Program-made: the position numbers and the translations under genes | Notes under the pieces: model-generated | Told to the model about the DNA's origin: nothing | What the model saw: the letters and a program-made list of their open reading frames with translations, nothing else | Database searches by the model: none | Shown here: positions 11,906 to 22,598 of the stretch, in pieces | Numbering within the stretch: position 1 is the stretch's first letter | Layout: the number at the start of each line of letters is the position of its first letter | NCBI RefSeq assembly: GCF_028372415.1 | Contig: NC_092876.1 | Location: forward strand, 220,893,528 to 220,957,527 | Direction of reading: 5' to 3' | DNA from: Notamacropus eugenii | Taxonomy: Eukaryota; Chordata; Mammalia; Diprotodontia; Macropodidae | DNA: 64,000 nucleotides

Positions 11906-13509
11906 TGAAACAGTTATAATTCCTTTCTTGTGTCAAAAAAGAGAGTTAGTGGCTTTGGAAATTGGCATTGGTTTGGGGAACCAGTTATGTCAAGTCTTAG
12001 TGAGTTAGCGTAGGACTTCTGTTGAATGAGCTGTGCTGTTTTATGTAAGTTGGCAAAAATAAGCGCCCTCGTAAGAGTGCTAATGGACATTCAGTCAAGT
12101 TGACAGGGAGATTAAAATATTCTTTCTGTTGCCAAAGCTAAACCTTCCAACTGCACTAGGAAACTACTCCCCTTTCTCTTCCTCTGTCTCCCCAATTAAC
12201 CGAAATTTAAGTTCTAAAACGTTTTAAGTAAAAAAAAAAAGTACTGAATGATAGAAGAGATGAATTTTTAGCTTTTGTTGACTTGGGATCTTGCTCTGTC
12301 CAAAGACTACAAAGGGAAGCTGAAGTGGTTGTTTTCATTTTAGTTCCCCTTAGTCCCTGTCACCAAACCACCACATAATTTGGAGCCTTTGCCAGTGTTG
12401 GCTCAAGAGAGGCCAATCAAGACACTAATAGATGCATTTTCCCCATGAATACATCTTTGGATCACACATAGAACTCCTATTAACAGCAATGAGAGTTAAA
12501 CTTGTAAATCCCTTATGCATCGGTGGGAGAACAGACCTTTTAGTTACTTAGCCATCTTCCAGTTATTTGGCACTTTCCCCATCCCCTGTGAGTTCTCAAA
12601 CATTTTCATTAAAGGCTTTTCTATTTTCCATTCTACTTCATTCAGTTTGGGTTGTAATTCACTTTGGCCTGATGCCTTGGCAGCAATGAATGATTCTAAT
12701 TGCCTCACTATCTATCTAGTCTGGCCTAATCCTAAAGCCTTTCAACTTTTTATTCAAGTTTCCAGCAATCAACCTCATGGGTCACAAACTTCCCACTCAG
12801 ATGTTTTCTGTCATATCTTAGCTGATTGCTTCTTCTGTCTGTAAGAAACTCTGAGCATTTCATTGCAAGTCGTTCCTTTTCTGATACTTCACCTGGATTA
12901 CCTTTTACAATCTAAAGCAGAGTTATAAAACCTTCAAGATGCAAGGCTGACTTTTGTTCAGAGTTGAATTGGAAGACTTGGCATCTCAATGTTCTTTATT
13001 TATCTGGGTCTTCTGTGTCTTGAAGTCAGACAGGGAGAGCTAAATTTTCCTCTTCCTACTTTCAACTGTCTATCTACTTTCATATAAACTCCCCCACCCC
13101 TTATTCCTGAATGCTCAGCTGAAAATCATTGATCAGTATCTATGGACAAATATCCTTCATTGAACCTGGGAAGTTGTTGAGCATGTGATTTTCTGGAAAG
13201 GGTAAGGTGGTAGATAGTTCCATAAAAAATATCCCAATAAAGTTAAAATAGTAGTTTTCTAATTTGATTTAGTAATGAGTCTCGTAGGTATGCATGTGTG
13301 TGTGTCTATGTGTGAATGCTGCAACTGTTTACCTGCAGAGATTTTTTTTTTTGCCTGTGGGAATTTTTCTCCTGTCATCAGAAATCTGAAAGAAGTGATT
13401 TAATCAATTATGATTAGGTTTCTGACATCAAGAAATAAGTTATTTTTGTTCTGGGCCTCTCTTCCTGGGCATTGTTCCTGTTAAAGCCAGCCCTGTGGAC
13501 TGTCATCAG
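11906..13509. other. Unique interval; longest open frame 109 codons, not recognised
   Basis: Repeat-poor, with complex sequence at about 12060-12900. An open frame at 12515-12844 (+) encodes an aromatic- and serine-rich peptide without a domain I know. Its codon use looks random, so I do not call a gene. A short (GT)n-like run lies at 13291-13315 and a poly-T at 13342-13351. Confidence 0.4.
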
Positions 13510-14551
13510 TCAGAGATATAGGGCAAAAATCTGAAGGACTTTACAATGGAGAGCTTGCACAAGAGCGGGCCAGCTATAGGGAAGTATTAGGAAATTTGCA
13601 ATGAACACAAGCGTGGGGCCTAGAGCCAGGTGAGCAGTCCAGAATTTAGATGAGGGCACATAGCATAGATCAGAAAAAGGCAATGGACCAAACCCGGCAT
13701 ATGGTTCAAAATTGGGAGGACACATATGGTCAAAAGTATAGGTGAAGCAATTAAGATTCAGGTTATCCATAGAAAAAAAGAGATGCAGGGCAAAGAAGGA
13801 GTGTGTGTATGTGGGGTGGGAGTGGAGAGGGCAGGGAGAGGAGAGGAGCAAAGAAAAATTGATAGGAAGGCAGACTTCTGACTCAACTAAAGAAACTTTT
13901 TTCTTTAATGCTTCTCAGTAGAGCAGATAACAATCCCTGCATGTAACAAGCCTAGAAGCTTTTGATAAATGAGTCTGGGGCTGGCCTGGAGATTGTATGG
14001 GTGGGGACAAAACCTAATCACGACTTTAATTGATTGAAAGCTGAGTATCATGGTAACTAAAAGAATGAATACAACAGAGAGCTTTATTAATAATAGTTTG
14101 GTGTCCAGAACAAGGGAGGTAATAATCACACATGTACACACACACACGAACCAAAACTATCCATGAAAGAGTTATGGAAAATAGCCTGGAAAAGACACCT
14201 TTTAACTCAGATTCTATGATTCGATGAGGAAAAAGGGATGGACCCGGAGCCGGAGGAGAAATCAGGGAGCAGGTCTTCTTCAGTAACAGAGAATCTCTAA
14301 CCTCAGGGAGATAGCCGGATCACTAGAGGACTGACAGTTGGGGGTGTGGTCAAATTGTGAAAGGGGAGAGTGGAAAATGGGTAAGTAATGAAGTAATATA
14401 AGATATGAAAGTACTGAAGAGACATTCCTACTTTCCATTTTCAGGTTAACCTCAAAATGCTTAGATGCTCTATTCTGTTAGAGACTTTTCTTTCTTTATC
14501 CTTGGAAAGGAGTATGAAGAAACACCATAAGAACAACGAGGCAGATAGAAT
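13510..14551. other. Unassigned block, possibly an old LTR or LINE remnant
   Basis: Purine-rich 13500-13870 and GC-richer 14220-14370 differ from the AT-rich flanks. 'ttggtgtccagaacaagggaggt' at 14098-14120 resembles the antisense of CR1/L3-type LINEs. The 113-codon minus frame at 13510-13851 matches nothing I know. No reliable class assignment. Confidence 0.3.
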
Positions 14552-14830
14552 TAATAATAGCTAACGTTTATACAGTGCTTTAAGATGTGCAAAGTATTTT
14601 AGAAAGCAGTTTATCAATATGATCTCCTTTTATTCTCGTGATAACCCTGGAAGGTAGGTCCTGTTAATTGTTTCCATTTTACAAATGAAGAAACTGAGCT
14701 GGACAGAGGTGAAGGGACTTGTCAAGGATCATACAGCTATGAAATGTCTGAGGCAGGATTTGACCTCAAATCTTCCTGACTTTAGGTCCAGTGGCCCTAT
14801 CCATTTTGCCACTTAGTTACCTTTAGGTAT
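14552..14830 (-). repeat. Marsupial tRNA/MIR SINE, antisense, nearly full length
   Basis: Ordered antisense motifs: 'taatagctaacgtttataca', 'gtgctttaagatgtgcaaag', 'ttacaaatgaagaaactgag', 'acttgtcaaggatcatacag', 'tctgaggcaggatttgacct', ending in 'atccattttgccacttagt' close to the tRNA-derived head. Confidence 0.85.
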
Positions 14831-15224
14831 AGAAAGGGAGAGAAATTTAAGGAAATAGTGAAGATAATACTGTGTAACATTACTGGTTACCTTTCCTCCT
14901 CATAGACGCTGTTCTAGGTCAGCTGTTTAGGAATCAGGAGAGCACTCCTTCCAAAAGGGTATTTTAGTTTTTCTGTCAGTTGAATGCTTGCCGTAATCTG
15001 TGGCTTTTGGAGAATGCTCTATTTAACAGTTGAGACAGTGTGATCCTTATTTACTTTTGCTCCCATGCGTAGTTTCAGCCTAAAGTATAATGATCATGTT
15101 CTACCTTTAAAATAGTAAGTAACAATAATTTATTGGTTCAGCATGGAACTGAAGATCGTATCACAGCATTAACCAAATCTCAACCTCTGAGTGTCATTCC
15201 CCCATTCAACAATGAAAAAGACCT
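14831..15224. other. Unique DNA, nothing recognised
   Basis: No supported feature between two SINE-type repeats. Confidence 0.45.
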
Positions 15225-15420
15225 AGGATTCAAAACCACATTTCCTGAATGAGCATCGAATTTGGAGTAGATTTTCAACATGGGTTGATATCCTAAACTC
15301 TGTTTCTTCCTTCTGTGACCGTGAGAAGTCCTTTCTAAGGACCTTTCTAAGCTCCGGTTCCTCCCTGCAACATGAATATATTTGTATGGTCTATCTCAAG
15401 GCTATTTTAAAGAAAGGTGT
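15225..15420 (+). repeat. MIR-type SINE, degraded
   Basis: 'gagcatcgaatttggagtag', 'ctgtgaccgtgagaagtcc', 'taagctccggttcctccctg' and 'ctatctcaaggctattttaa' keep the MIR order. Confidence 0.55.
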
Positions 15421-15499
15421 TTCCAGGGTGTGATCATTACTACCAAGGCATGCACTTTTCCTCTTTGGATCTCATGGAAATGGATGCACTTTGTTTTGC

Positions 15500-15655
15500 A
15501 CCTGTGTAATTCACTTATTACATGTTAAATATGTATTATGGTTTTCTGTGGATGTGATTTATCCCTCCTTTTGATAGGAAGCTGCATAAGAGTATAAGTC
15601 TTATCATGGTGCTTTAAACACAATAGGCTCTTATTAAAGGTTGGTTGAACTGATG
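15500..15655 (+). mobile_element. L2 3' end, sense
   Basis: 'tttgataggaagctgcataa', 'gtataagtcttatcatggtg' and 'caataggctcttattaaagg' followed by 'ttggttgaactgatgg' are a degenerate L2 3' UTR and its tandem tail. Confidence 0.6.
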
Positions 15656-16445
15656 GTCATTGTATCAGGAAGCCCTTCTGACCTTTGAAATTTTTAGGGT
15701 TGCTCACCATTATACTCACTAGCTCCAGACTACTATGGTTTTTTATTTGTTTTTCATTTTTTTAAATTCTTGTGTCTACTTTTTATAATTTTTCTGTCAG
15801 CTTCCTTATTATCAGACTTTCTTATATTTTCTTGCTCTTATTCAAGGGTCTGGTAATAAGCAGCAACTCTCTGCTTAGAATTACATGTTAAATTAGAGTA
15901 TACAGGCTTTTAGTTAGGAGCTGAAGAACCCTCATAGAAATAAAGTACATGAGCTTTAGTGCTTAGACTTTGAGACATTTTTTGACTTTTTCCAAGGTTT
16001 TATTTTCCCCTGGCTGTCTTCCTAGTTCACTGCTCTATTTGGAATAGATGAGGTTATTAGATCAGTAAATTCTTAGTAAGTGAGATGTTACTATAAAATG
16101 AAAATTTTATATGGTATTCTAGTTGATTAAGCTTAAAATTCTTCTACATTTAATCACTTTCTAACACATTATGTCCTTATATTTGACCTAATCTTTCTCA
16201 AAAGCCAGTGAAGAGATTTATGTGACCTGTTCCAACATATTTTAAAGAACATGGACATTTTTTCTTTTTTCTTGTTTTCATTTTATCATGTAATCTACAG
16301 TTTTGAATACTTCAATAATGTATAATGAGGAGCTGAGAAAATAAATATGTTTATGCCTTTAAAATAAGGACATTACAGAACATCCTCCTTTCGATTATGT
16401 AAGATTCAGTATGAGATCTAATTTCAAAGGGTAATTCACACTTAC
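15656..16445. other. Unique AT-rich interval
   Basis: Intron-like AT-rich DNA on the 3' side of the candidate exon (which is on the minus strand). No repeat recognised. Confidence 0.4.
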
Positions 16446-16566
16446 CTTAGTCAGCACGGTAAGAATATCCCAAAGCACACCAAGTCCTGTTTCTGCACCT
16501 GAGCCTTGCTTGTGTGAAACTGCACAATGGTCCAGAAAGGAAAACAGTCGTTCCTTGTTGCCACTC
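16446..16566 (-). CDS. Candidate internal coding exon, minus strand, gene unknown
   Basis: A 121-nt open stretch ends in AAG followed by 'gtaagtgtg', a near-ideal splice donor (GT at 16444-16445). At the other end 'gttgtgcag' gives an acceptor AG just before 16566, but the pyrimidine tract there is poor and an in-frame TAA lies about 35 nt upstream, so the exon cannot start much earlier. The exon encodes 40 complete codons: SGNKERLFSFLDHCAVSHKQ, then about 20 more residues including GLGVLWDILTVL. The mixed charged/hydrophobic pattern resembles one helical repeat of an armadillo/HEAT-type protein. I do not recognise the family. The stretch is locally richer in G+C than its flanks and is not part of any repeat I know. 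It may be an exon of a long-intron gene, an exon relic, or chance. Confidence 0.35.
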
Positions 16567-16784
16567 CTGCACAACTTTTCTTTGGACAAAATTTACTTCA
16601 CTGATTATAACAATATATCGAAAACAGAAGTTTTGTTAAAAATTAAACCTAGAGCCAGGTTTAATTTGTTGGTAGGAGAAAATAACAAGGAAAAGGCAGG
16701 AGGTGGGAAGAAGGTGTTCAATCTCAGTACAGGGATTGGCATATCCTGGAGCTCTCACTGATTTGTCGGAATATTGGTCCAATC
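16567..16784. other. Unique DNA upstream of the candidate exon
   Basis: No second exon is seen. The plus-strand 83-codon frame at 16510-16761 is a shadow of the candidate exon plus flank. Confidence 0.4.
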
Positions 16785-16875
16785 CACAGGTGTTTATTTA
16801 AAGTGACTTACTTAGCCATCGTAGTGCAAGAAATCATCTGTGTCTTCAAGAAGCTCATACTCTAATGGAAGAAAT
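16785..16875 (-). mobile_element. L2 3' end fragment, antisense
   Basis: 'cacaggtgtttatttaaagtg' then 'tgtcttcaagaagctcatac' and 'tctaatggaag' are the antisense L2 terminus with internal decay. Confidence 0.6.
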
Positions 16876-17084
16876 TTGTTGTGAGCAGCTTCCTAGTCCT
16901 AAAGGAGATACTGTCTTTTTTCTAAGATACCAGGAATGGAGTCTCAGAATTGTTCTTGACTCCTTGCTGTCCTAGACATTTAACCTTTGTAAGTGAGTTT
17001 CAGTGTGAGCCCAACCTGCCAGTCCATGTAAGAATCACTAGTATGATGTTCCTGACACTTTTCCTTGAATACTTTTGGTGAGTG

Positions 17085-17318
17085 GGACCTGCTGTTGTTT
17101 CAGCTGTGTCCGAGTCTTTGTGGCCCCGTTTGAGGTTTTCTGAGTGGCTTGCCATTTTCTTTTCCAGCTCATTTTACAGATGAGGAAACTGAGGCAATAG
17201 GGTTAAATGACTTTCCTGGGATCACGTAGCTAGTAAGTGTCTGAAGCCAGATTTGAACTCAGGAAGTCCTGACTTCAGGCGCAGCACCCTATTCACTGCA
17301 CCATCTAGCTGCCCTAGG
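17085..17318 (-). repeat. Marsupial tRNA-derived SINE, antisense, full length
   Basis: Runs from the tail ('gctgttgtttcagctgtgtcc', 'tgagtggcttgccattttct', 'tccagctcattttacagatg') through 'gaaactgaggcaatagggtt' to the tRNA-like head ('cactgcaccatctagctgcc'). Confidence 0.9.
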
Positions 17319-17424
17319 TTCTAGTGGGTCCTACCCTTTCATAGTCAGCATGTTACGTCTTTGGATCATTATAATTGTTGGAAAGTTCTTCTTTTCCTTA
17401 TTAAACCAAAATTGGCCTCCTTCT

Positions 17425-17560
17425 AATTTCAATTCAACAGATATTTACAAAGTGTCTCCTTTGTGCCAGACACTATTCTAGGCTCTGGGTATACAAATAA
17501 AAAAAGAGGTAGTCTCTGCGCTTGAGGAGCTTTTTAATTATTCCCTCTAGAGCTATGCCA
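17425..17560 (-). mobile_element. L2 3' end, antisense
   Basis: 'tcaacagatatttacaaagtg', 'tgtgccagacactattctag', 'gctctgggtatacaaataaa' and 'tgcgcttgaggagctttt'. Confidence 0.8.
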
Positions 17561-19175
17561 AATAAGATAAACCGCCTTCCTTATGACAGCCTGTTCAAAT
17601 TTGAAGACAATTGTCATGATGAGCAACCCCAAACTGCTACTGTTATGGTAAGTTTAGTGTAGTTTTCTACCAAGACTGTTAAAGAGACTGTGCCCCAATT
17701 TTCAAGCAGGACTAGTCTAAGGAACCTTGGGATGTTTCAGCATTGATGATAGCACATTGTGATAGATGGAACCCTAATAAATTTCACATACAGATTTCTA
17801 TTTAAAAAACAGGAACATATGTTTATCAAACACAAGACTAAAATGCACACTGATTACTTTGGGAAAATTAAGCTAAAAACAAATATGCCAATCTACAAAA
17901 TATCTTTTTTTCCATGGGGAATTTTGCAGTAATGCAAGATTTAAAGCATTCAGTCATCCAAACATTACTACAGAAATAAATGAAATTGTTATTAAACCCT
18001 CCAAAGTTCTGATGAATTGTCCACTTGACATTTAGGCTTTAGACCCAAGAGAAAACTCTGGCCAGATATAGAGAGGTCTACAGTGAAATTAATCAGGAAC
18101 TAAGTTCTACATTTGTAGCAAGCACACTTTCATAGATACTGGAATGAGGTGTGTCAAGGGGATTTAAGTTAATACAATTCCCCTGCCTTCTTGAATTTTA
18201 TTTATCAACCCACATATACCTGTTTATGGCTTAGCATAAAAAAAGAGCATATTTTCTCATCCCTAAACTTCTGTGTCCAGACAAGGGGGCAGAAATAATC
18301 CTGTTTTACAGTTTTATTACTTCTTCATGTTTCCATTAACGTCCAACTTGGTAGATGTCATCACACTCTTTGGGGACCAACGAATCCCTCTTCTACCCTT
18401 GATAGCTTCTGTGTGAGAATATTTGGGTCACCAAAAGACCTTACCCTCCAAACTTTCCATGCTACCCAACAAGCTTTATACTCAAACTTGCAGTGTTGTA
18501 ATGGAAGGTAGAAACTTGGAAAAAAAGATGAATACAACACCACACCCTTTTTCCTTATTTCTTAACCTTCCGTTTCTATGGTTTGAGAAGTTGGATCAGG
18601 TTCATTTCTTTTAAGTACTAAATACCTCTCTTTCACTTATGCCTTTTCTTTTGCTCCAGTTGGGGGGTAATGGAAAAGGTTAAAATCCATACGTTCATGT
18701 TCAGGCTTGGACTTCATTAACCTCTTTATGGGGTATTCTTATGGTAACCACATTTTCCCAAATCAGGACATGTGGTCTGCCAAAGGATATTTATTTTTGC
18801 AAAACCTTATTAAAATATACTTTCTTTTCTTGAAATCAGAACTGTTCTGGAAAATCCAAGACATATGGTCATTGTACATATACCACACTAGACTCCTCAA
18901 GGGACAAGGGCAGCTGAGATTAGAAAAAAGCCTGTCCTGTTATTAACAGAGAGTTATTCCTCCTATTCAATCACACCTCTGTTCTAAGACCTTTACTCTG
19001 GGTGAATCTGCCCACCATGGGGTATTCCACTAAGCAGCTGGGATGTAATAAGGTATTAACTAGTTCAATCATGGCCACACTAGATAGCTAACCATTTTGG
19101 AATTTCTGCAAATTGCCTATTGACCTTCCTACTGCTAACTTCTCTGCTCTCTCTAGATTGTTAAAATAATGTTGG
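17561..19175. other. Unique interval, nothing recognised
   Basis: No repeat family or gene. Open frames of 60-79 codons (for example 18707-18946) show no known domain and no flanking splice signals. Confidence 0.45.
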
Positions 19176-19210
19176 TGAAATCTCTCTCTCTCTCTTTTTT
19201 TTTTTTTTAA
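19176..19210. repeat. (CT)n followed by poly-T
   Basis: 'tctctctctctctc' runs directly into an uninterrupted T tract. It is either a simple repeat or the decayed A-tail of an antisense retroelement. Confidence 0.8.
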
Positions 19211-19884
19211 CATGAATCACATCACCACTTCATTCTCAAATTCAGAATACTTAGAATTGATTTAAAGGTCTTCCTTCATGTCATATTTTGCCTTTCACTT
19301 CCTTCTTTTGGGAAACCCTTTATTTCCAGCCTGTTTGTCAACTGTGCCTTCTCTGGGTTGTCTTATTCAGGAATAATGAGGTAAAAATAATGTGTATAAT
19401 TTCCTTAGCTTCTGGCACTCCTTGTGTGGAAACTTTCTACTGGCTCTCTCAGAAGTTGTGATTTTTTTCCTAGGTCACAAAAGAAGTTTCAGAAGTCCTA
19501 GGTCTTCCAGATTCTAGTTCCAGATATCAACCATGTCCTAATGCCTCTTCCATCCCTATTATTTAGAAAACCCATCCAATCTGTATGTATGCAGTAGCTT
19601 TCACTTTTCTTTCAAAACTCACTACATTTTTAAAGGTTTAGTGGTAGTGATCTACGTTGTCTCTTCCCTAAGTAACAGTAAACAACCACATCAACCACAA
19701 AACAAACCCCCAAATTTCTGCAATTCTTTTTGAAATTAACAGTAATATTTTTTCACTTATATAACCATTTTCTGCCAAGGAGCACCGTACACTTTGATTT
19801 CTTTTATTTGATTTAAATATATCCTGATCCCATTTGTTATTTCTTCACAAACTCTCTCTTAGATATTCATTTATTTCCATTATC
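19211..19884. other. Pyrimidine-rich DNA, probably old LINE-derived, unassigned
   Basis: C/T-rich sequence that leads into a clear L2. No open frame or specific motif. Confidence 0.3.
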
Positions 19885-20805
19885 ATGCCATCCCACCCCA
19901 GCTCAGACCCTTAGCACCACAGTCCTTGGTTTTTCCTATAGCCTCTTCACTTGGCTTCCAGCATGATTCTTACTCCAATCCAACTCAAGCAAAATTAATC
20001 TCTCTAAGAAGCAGCTTTGTCTATATCACATCATATGGTAGCCACCTTTGATGGTTCATTATTGTCAATCAATCAAACTTAGAAGTATTTACTATCTACC
20101 ATGGTAGGTGTTGGAGACACAAAGACAGAAATGAAACAGCCCCTACCCTTGAGGAGTATCATTTATGTATAAAGTATATAGAAAATAAATGGTGAATAAA
20201 TACAGAGTTATTTTTTAGGGAGACTAGCAACTGAAGAATTAGGAAGGTTTTCATGTAGGAGATGGTGTCTGAGCTGAGCTTTGAGGGAAGCTAGGAATTC
20301 TAAGAGATGCAGATGAGGAGTCCATCGTATTCATGTACAAAGGCACTCAGGTTTGAGACAGAGGTCTCTGTATGCAAACAGCCTGCAGGGCTATTTGAAC
20401 AGACTGGGAGTAGTATACCAGACCACAATGGTAGGACAGAGTCAGGTCGTGAAGGACTTTAAATGTCAGACAAAGGCATTTGCATTTGAACCAACACGAA
20501 ACTCCTTAATATAGACAAGATGCATGATTCTTAACATAGTTAAGATCCTTTAGAATCTGTCCCCTTTCCAATCTTATTTTATATTACTTCTTTACATGAA
20601 CGATGTACTCTTACAAAACTAGCCTATTCTTTGCTTCTATTCCCCTGAAATTTCCTATCCTTTCTCCCACTTCCGAATTCTACCCATCTTGCAAGTCCTG
20701 TCTTAATGGCCATCTGCTCCTTGATATAGCGTTACTGTTCACATGACCCAGAAGTCATCTTTGAACTCCTGAACACTTTGTTTTAATTTTTATGTAGCAT
20801 TTTGT
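19885..20805 (+). mobile_element. L2 LINE, sense, split by an antisense L2
   Basis: Sense pieces at 19885-20065 ('tttggcttccagcatgattc'-like region, 'taatctctctaagaagcagc', 'atatcacatcatatggtagc') and 20545-20805 ('gtcccctttccaatcttatt', 'atcttgcaagtcctgtctta') belong to neighbouring parts of one L2. The antisense L2 between them must have arrived later. Confidence 0.6.
20068..20544 (-). mobile_element. L2 LINE, antisense, inserted in a sense L2
   Basis: Starts at the L2 terminus ('agtatttactatctaccatg', 'aacagcccctacccttgagg'), then 'tctgagctgagctttgaggg', 'gtcgtgaaggactttaaatg'. No target-site duplication is obvious. Confidence 0.75.
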
Positions 20806-20814
20806 CATGCTATG

Positions 20815-21088
20815 TACTAGGTGGTGCAGTGGATAGAGTGCCACGCCTAGCATCAGGAAGACGTAAGTTCAAATACAGCCTCAGACACTTAGTAGCTGTG
20901 TGACCTAAGTCGTCCTTTCACCTCTGTCTACCTTAGCTTCCTCCTCTGTAAGAAGGTGATAATAACAGTACCTCCCTTAAAGGGTATAAAGATAAAATAA
21001 ATGAGATAATTATTGTAAAGTGCTTAGCACAATGCCTGGCACATAGCAGACATAACATAAATGTTAGTTATTATAATTATTTTTCAGT
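20815..21088 (+). repeat. Marsupial tRNA-derived SINE, sense, full length
   Basis: Head 'ctaggtggtgcagtggatag', body 'agttcaaatacagcctcaga', 'tagctgtgtgacc', then the L2-like 3' tail 'tgcttagcacaatgcctggc' and 'cataacataaatgttagtta'. Sequence is well preserved. Confidence 0.9.
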
Positions 21089-21483
21089 AAATGCCTTTGG
21101 GGTTATTGTGTTTTTCCTTTGACTAGAGTCAGGGTAAACATATTGGTGAGCTTCGTGAGCTCGTGAGAAATCCCAGAGTGTCTTGACCCTGGGACAGTCA
21201 TCCCTTGGGGAACCAAAACTGCATGTGTGAGTCGGAGGGTTTCCTGAAACTGGTATTGCCCTGTATCATCCTTAGGTGTGTGTTTGCCTCCCTTCTCCCA
21301 GAAGAGTGTAAGCTGACTTTGGAATCTGGATTTAGGATACCACAGTTCAAATCCTCCCTCTGTGACTATGGAAGGAGACTTCAGAAAGATAATGTATTTT
21401 TTTTAAAAATTCTTTAAAAGCATTTTAAAAAGCTAAATCAGTCACTGTTTCCACAAGTACAATTGTCTTTTAGCCTACCTTTA
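21089..21483. other. Unique DNA with a short SINE-like trace
   Basis: Around 21315-21380 'gaatctggatttaggatacc' and 'cagttcaaatcctccctctg' recall a MIR head. The 70-codon frame at 21205-21417 overlaps it and is not a gene. Confidence 0.4.
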
Positions 21484-21668
21484 CTTTTTTAAAATAATAT
21501 TTTATTTTTCCTCCAATTACATATACAATTTTAAACTTTTTTTTTTTTAAATTTTGAGTTCCAGATATTGTCCCTTCCTCCTTTCCCCTCCTCCCGTTCT
21601 GAGATGGTAACTAATCTGATCTAGGTTATACACGTGCAGTCATGTGACACATTTCCACATTAGTCATT
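21484..21668 (-). mobile_element. L1/HAL1 3' UTR fragment, antisense
   Basis: 'tattttatttttcctccaatt', 'aaattttgagttccagatat', the C/T-rich run, then 'taggttatacacgtgcagtc' and 'acacatttccacattagtca'. The same order occurs at 35570-35740 and, in sense, at the 3' end of the HAL1 near 62990. Confidence 0.85.
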
Positions 21669-21689
21669 TAAGACCATTCATTTTTTATG

Positions 21690-21778
21690 GGCCTTATCTT
21701 CATCTTTACAAAGAGGGGATTGAGCCAGATGATCACAGAGGCCCTTTCCATTTCTAACATTCTGTGATTCTCGAAGAC
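21690..21778 (+). repeat. MIR 3' part
   Basis: 'tcatctttacaaagagggga', 'gagccagatgatcacagagg' and 'tctaacattctgtgattc' are the MIR 3' end only. Confidence 0.7.
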
Positions 21779-22021
21779 CAGAGTCATGTATTTGGTATCT
21801 TTGCCTGTCTTCTCAGCCTCCATCGCTACCTTCTACCTCTTTCCTTCAGTATCTACTACAATACCTTGTAAGCAGAAGTAATGATAATCTTCACATTTAT
21901 AACGCAGTTTATGAAATGTTTTTTATCGGCATATCTCTTGGAATGACTGATTTTTTACAACCTTGTGTATCAGGATGAAGTGTTGAATACATATTTGCTG
22001 AATGAACTGGATGGTGATGGT

Positions 22022-22210
22022 AGGAAAGGGAACAAGCATTTATTAATCCCCTACTGTTTGCCAGGCACTATGATAAACACTTTATAAATATCTCATTTGA
22101 TCTGAAGGATTTCATCTCATTCAAATGAATGAATAAAGGACCAGTCATTATTATCCTCATTTTCTACTTGAAGAAATGAAGGCCTTTATTTCTTAAAGGT
22201 GACGTATTTC
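22022..22210 (-). repeat. Marsupial SINE/MIR, antisense
   Basis: 'caagcatttattaatcccct', 'gccaggcactatgataaaca', 'tcattattatcctcattttc' and 'gaagaaatgaaggcc' give the antisense SINE order, with a small rearrangement near 22110-22140. Confidence 0.65.
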
Positions 22211-22525
22211 CGTTCTTCTCATCCCATCTTTTTACTAGATTAGAAATTGTCTGTTCCATAATCAGCTATATAATCTCCTCTGGATGGGGAATCTATGTAA
22301 GCACATTGTGGCTATACAACATTTGGACTATGTAGTCCTGGACTGTATTAGGGCCATTATATGGCAGTAAGTAAGATGTGTGATTTTTCAATTAGTCTCA
22401 ATGACTGACTATTGTCAGTCTCAGACACCCTCTGACTCAAGTTCCCCATGTTTATGAGTTTGTGTTCTAGGGTAAAGGTGCAGTCTGTTGTTCTAGGCTG
22501 AGTTTTTCCTCTCTGCCCAGCTAAT
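22211..22525. other. Unique DNA next to a tRNA relic
   Basis: No repeat recognised. It is the 3' flank of the tRNA-like sequence on the minus strand and lacks a run of four Ts that would end Pol III transcription. Confidence 0.4.
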
Positions 22526-22598
22526 TGGCCAGTATGGGAAGTGAACCCATACCCTTGGCTTTGTTAATGCTGTGTTAACCCAGCTAAGTTAGCTGGCT
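22526..22598 (-). pseudogene. tRNA-Ile-like pseudogene or tRNA-headed retro-relic
   Basis: On the minus strand this 73-nt stretch lines up along its whole length with mammalian tRNA-Ile(AAU). The T arm is intact: stem ATGGG/CCCAT around loop TTCACTT. The acceptor keeps five of seven pairs (AGCCAGC with ACTGGCC), and the last base is the discriminator A. The D-arm/A-box part 'taacttagctgggtt' and the 'gccaagg' junction also match. The loop triplet corresponding to the anticodon reads AAC instead of AAT, and the D arm lacks one base. There is no TTTT terminator downstream. A working tRNA gene is therefore unlikely. It is either a decayed tRNA gene or the head of an old SINE not like the other SINEs here. 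Confidence 0.65.

Noticed and set aside
12515..12844. 109-codon plus frame
   Set aside because: No domain, random-looking codon use, no splice context.
13510..13851. 113-codon minus frame with hydrophobic end
   Set aside because: Antisense of purine-rich DNA; such runs give spurious Leu/Ser/Pro-rich frames.
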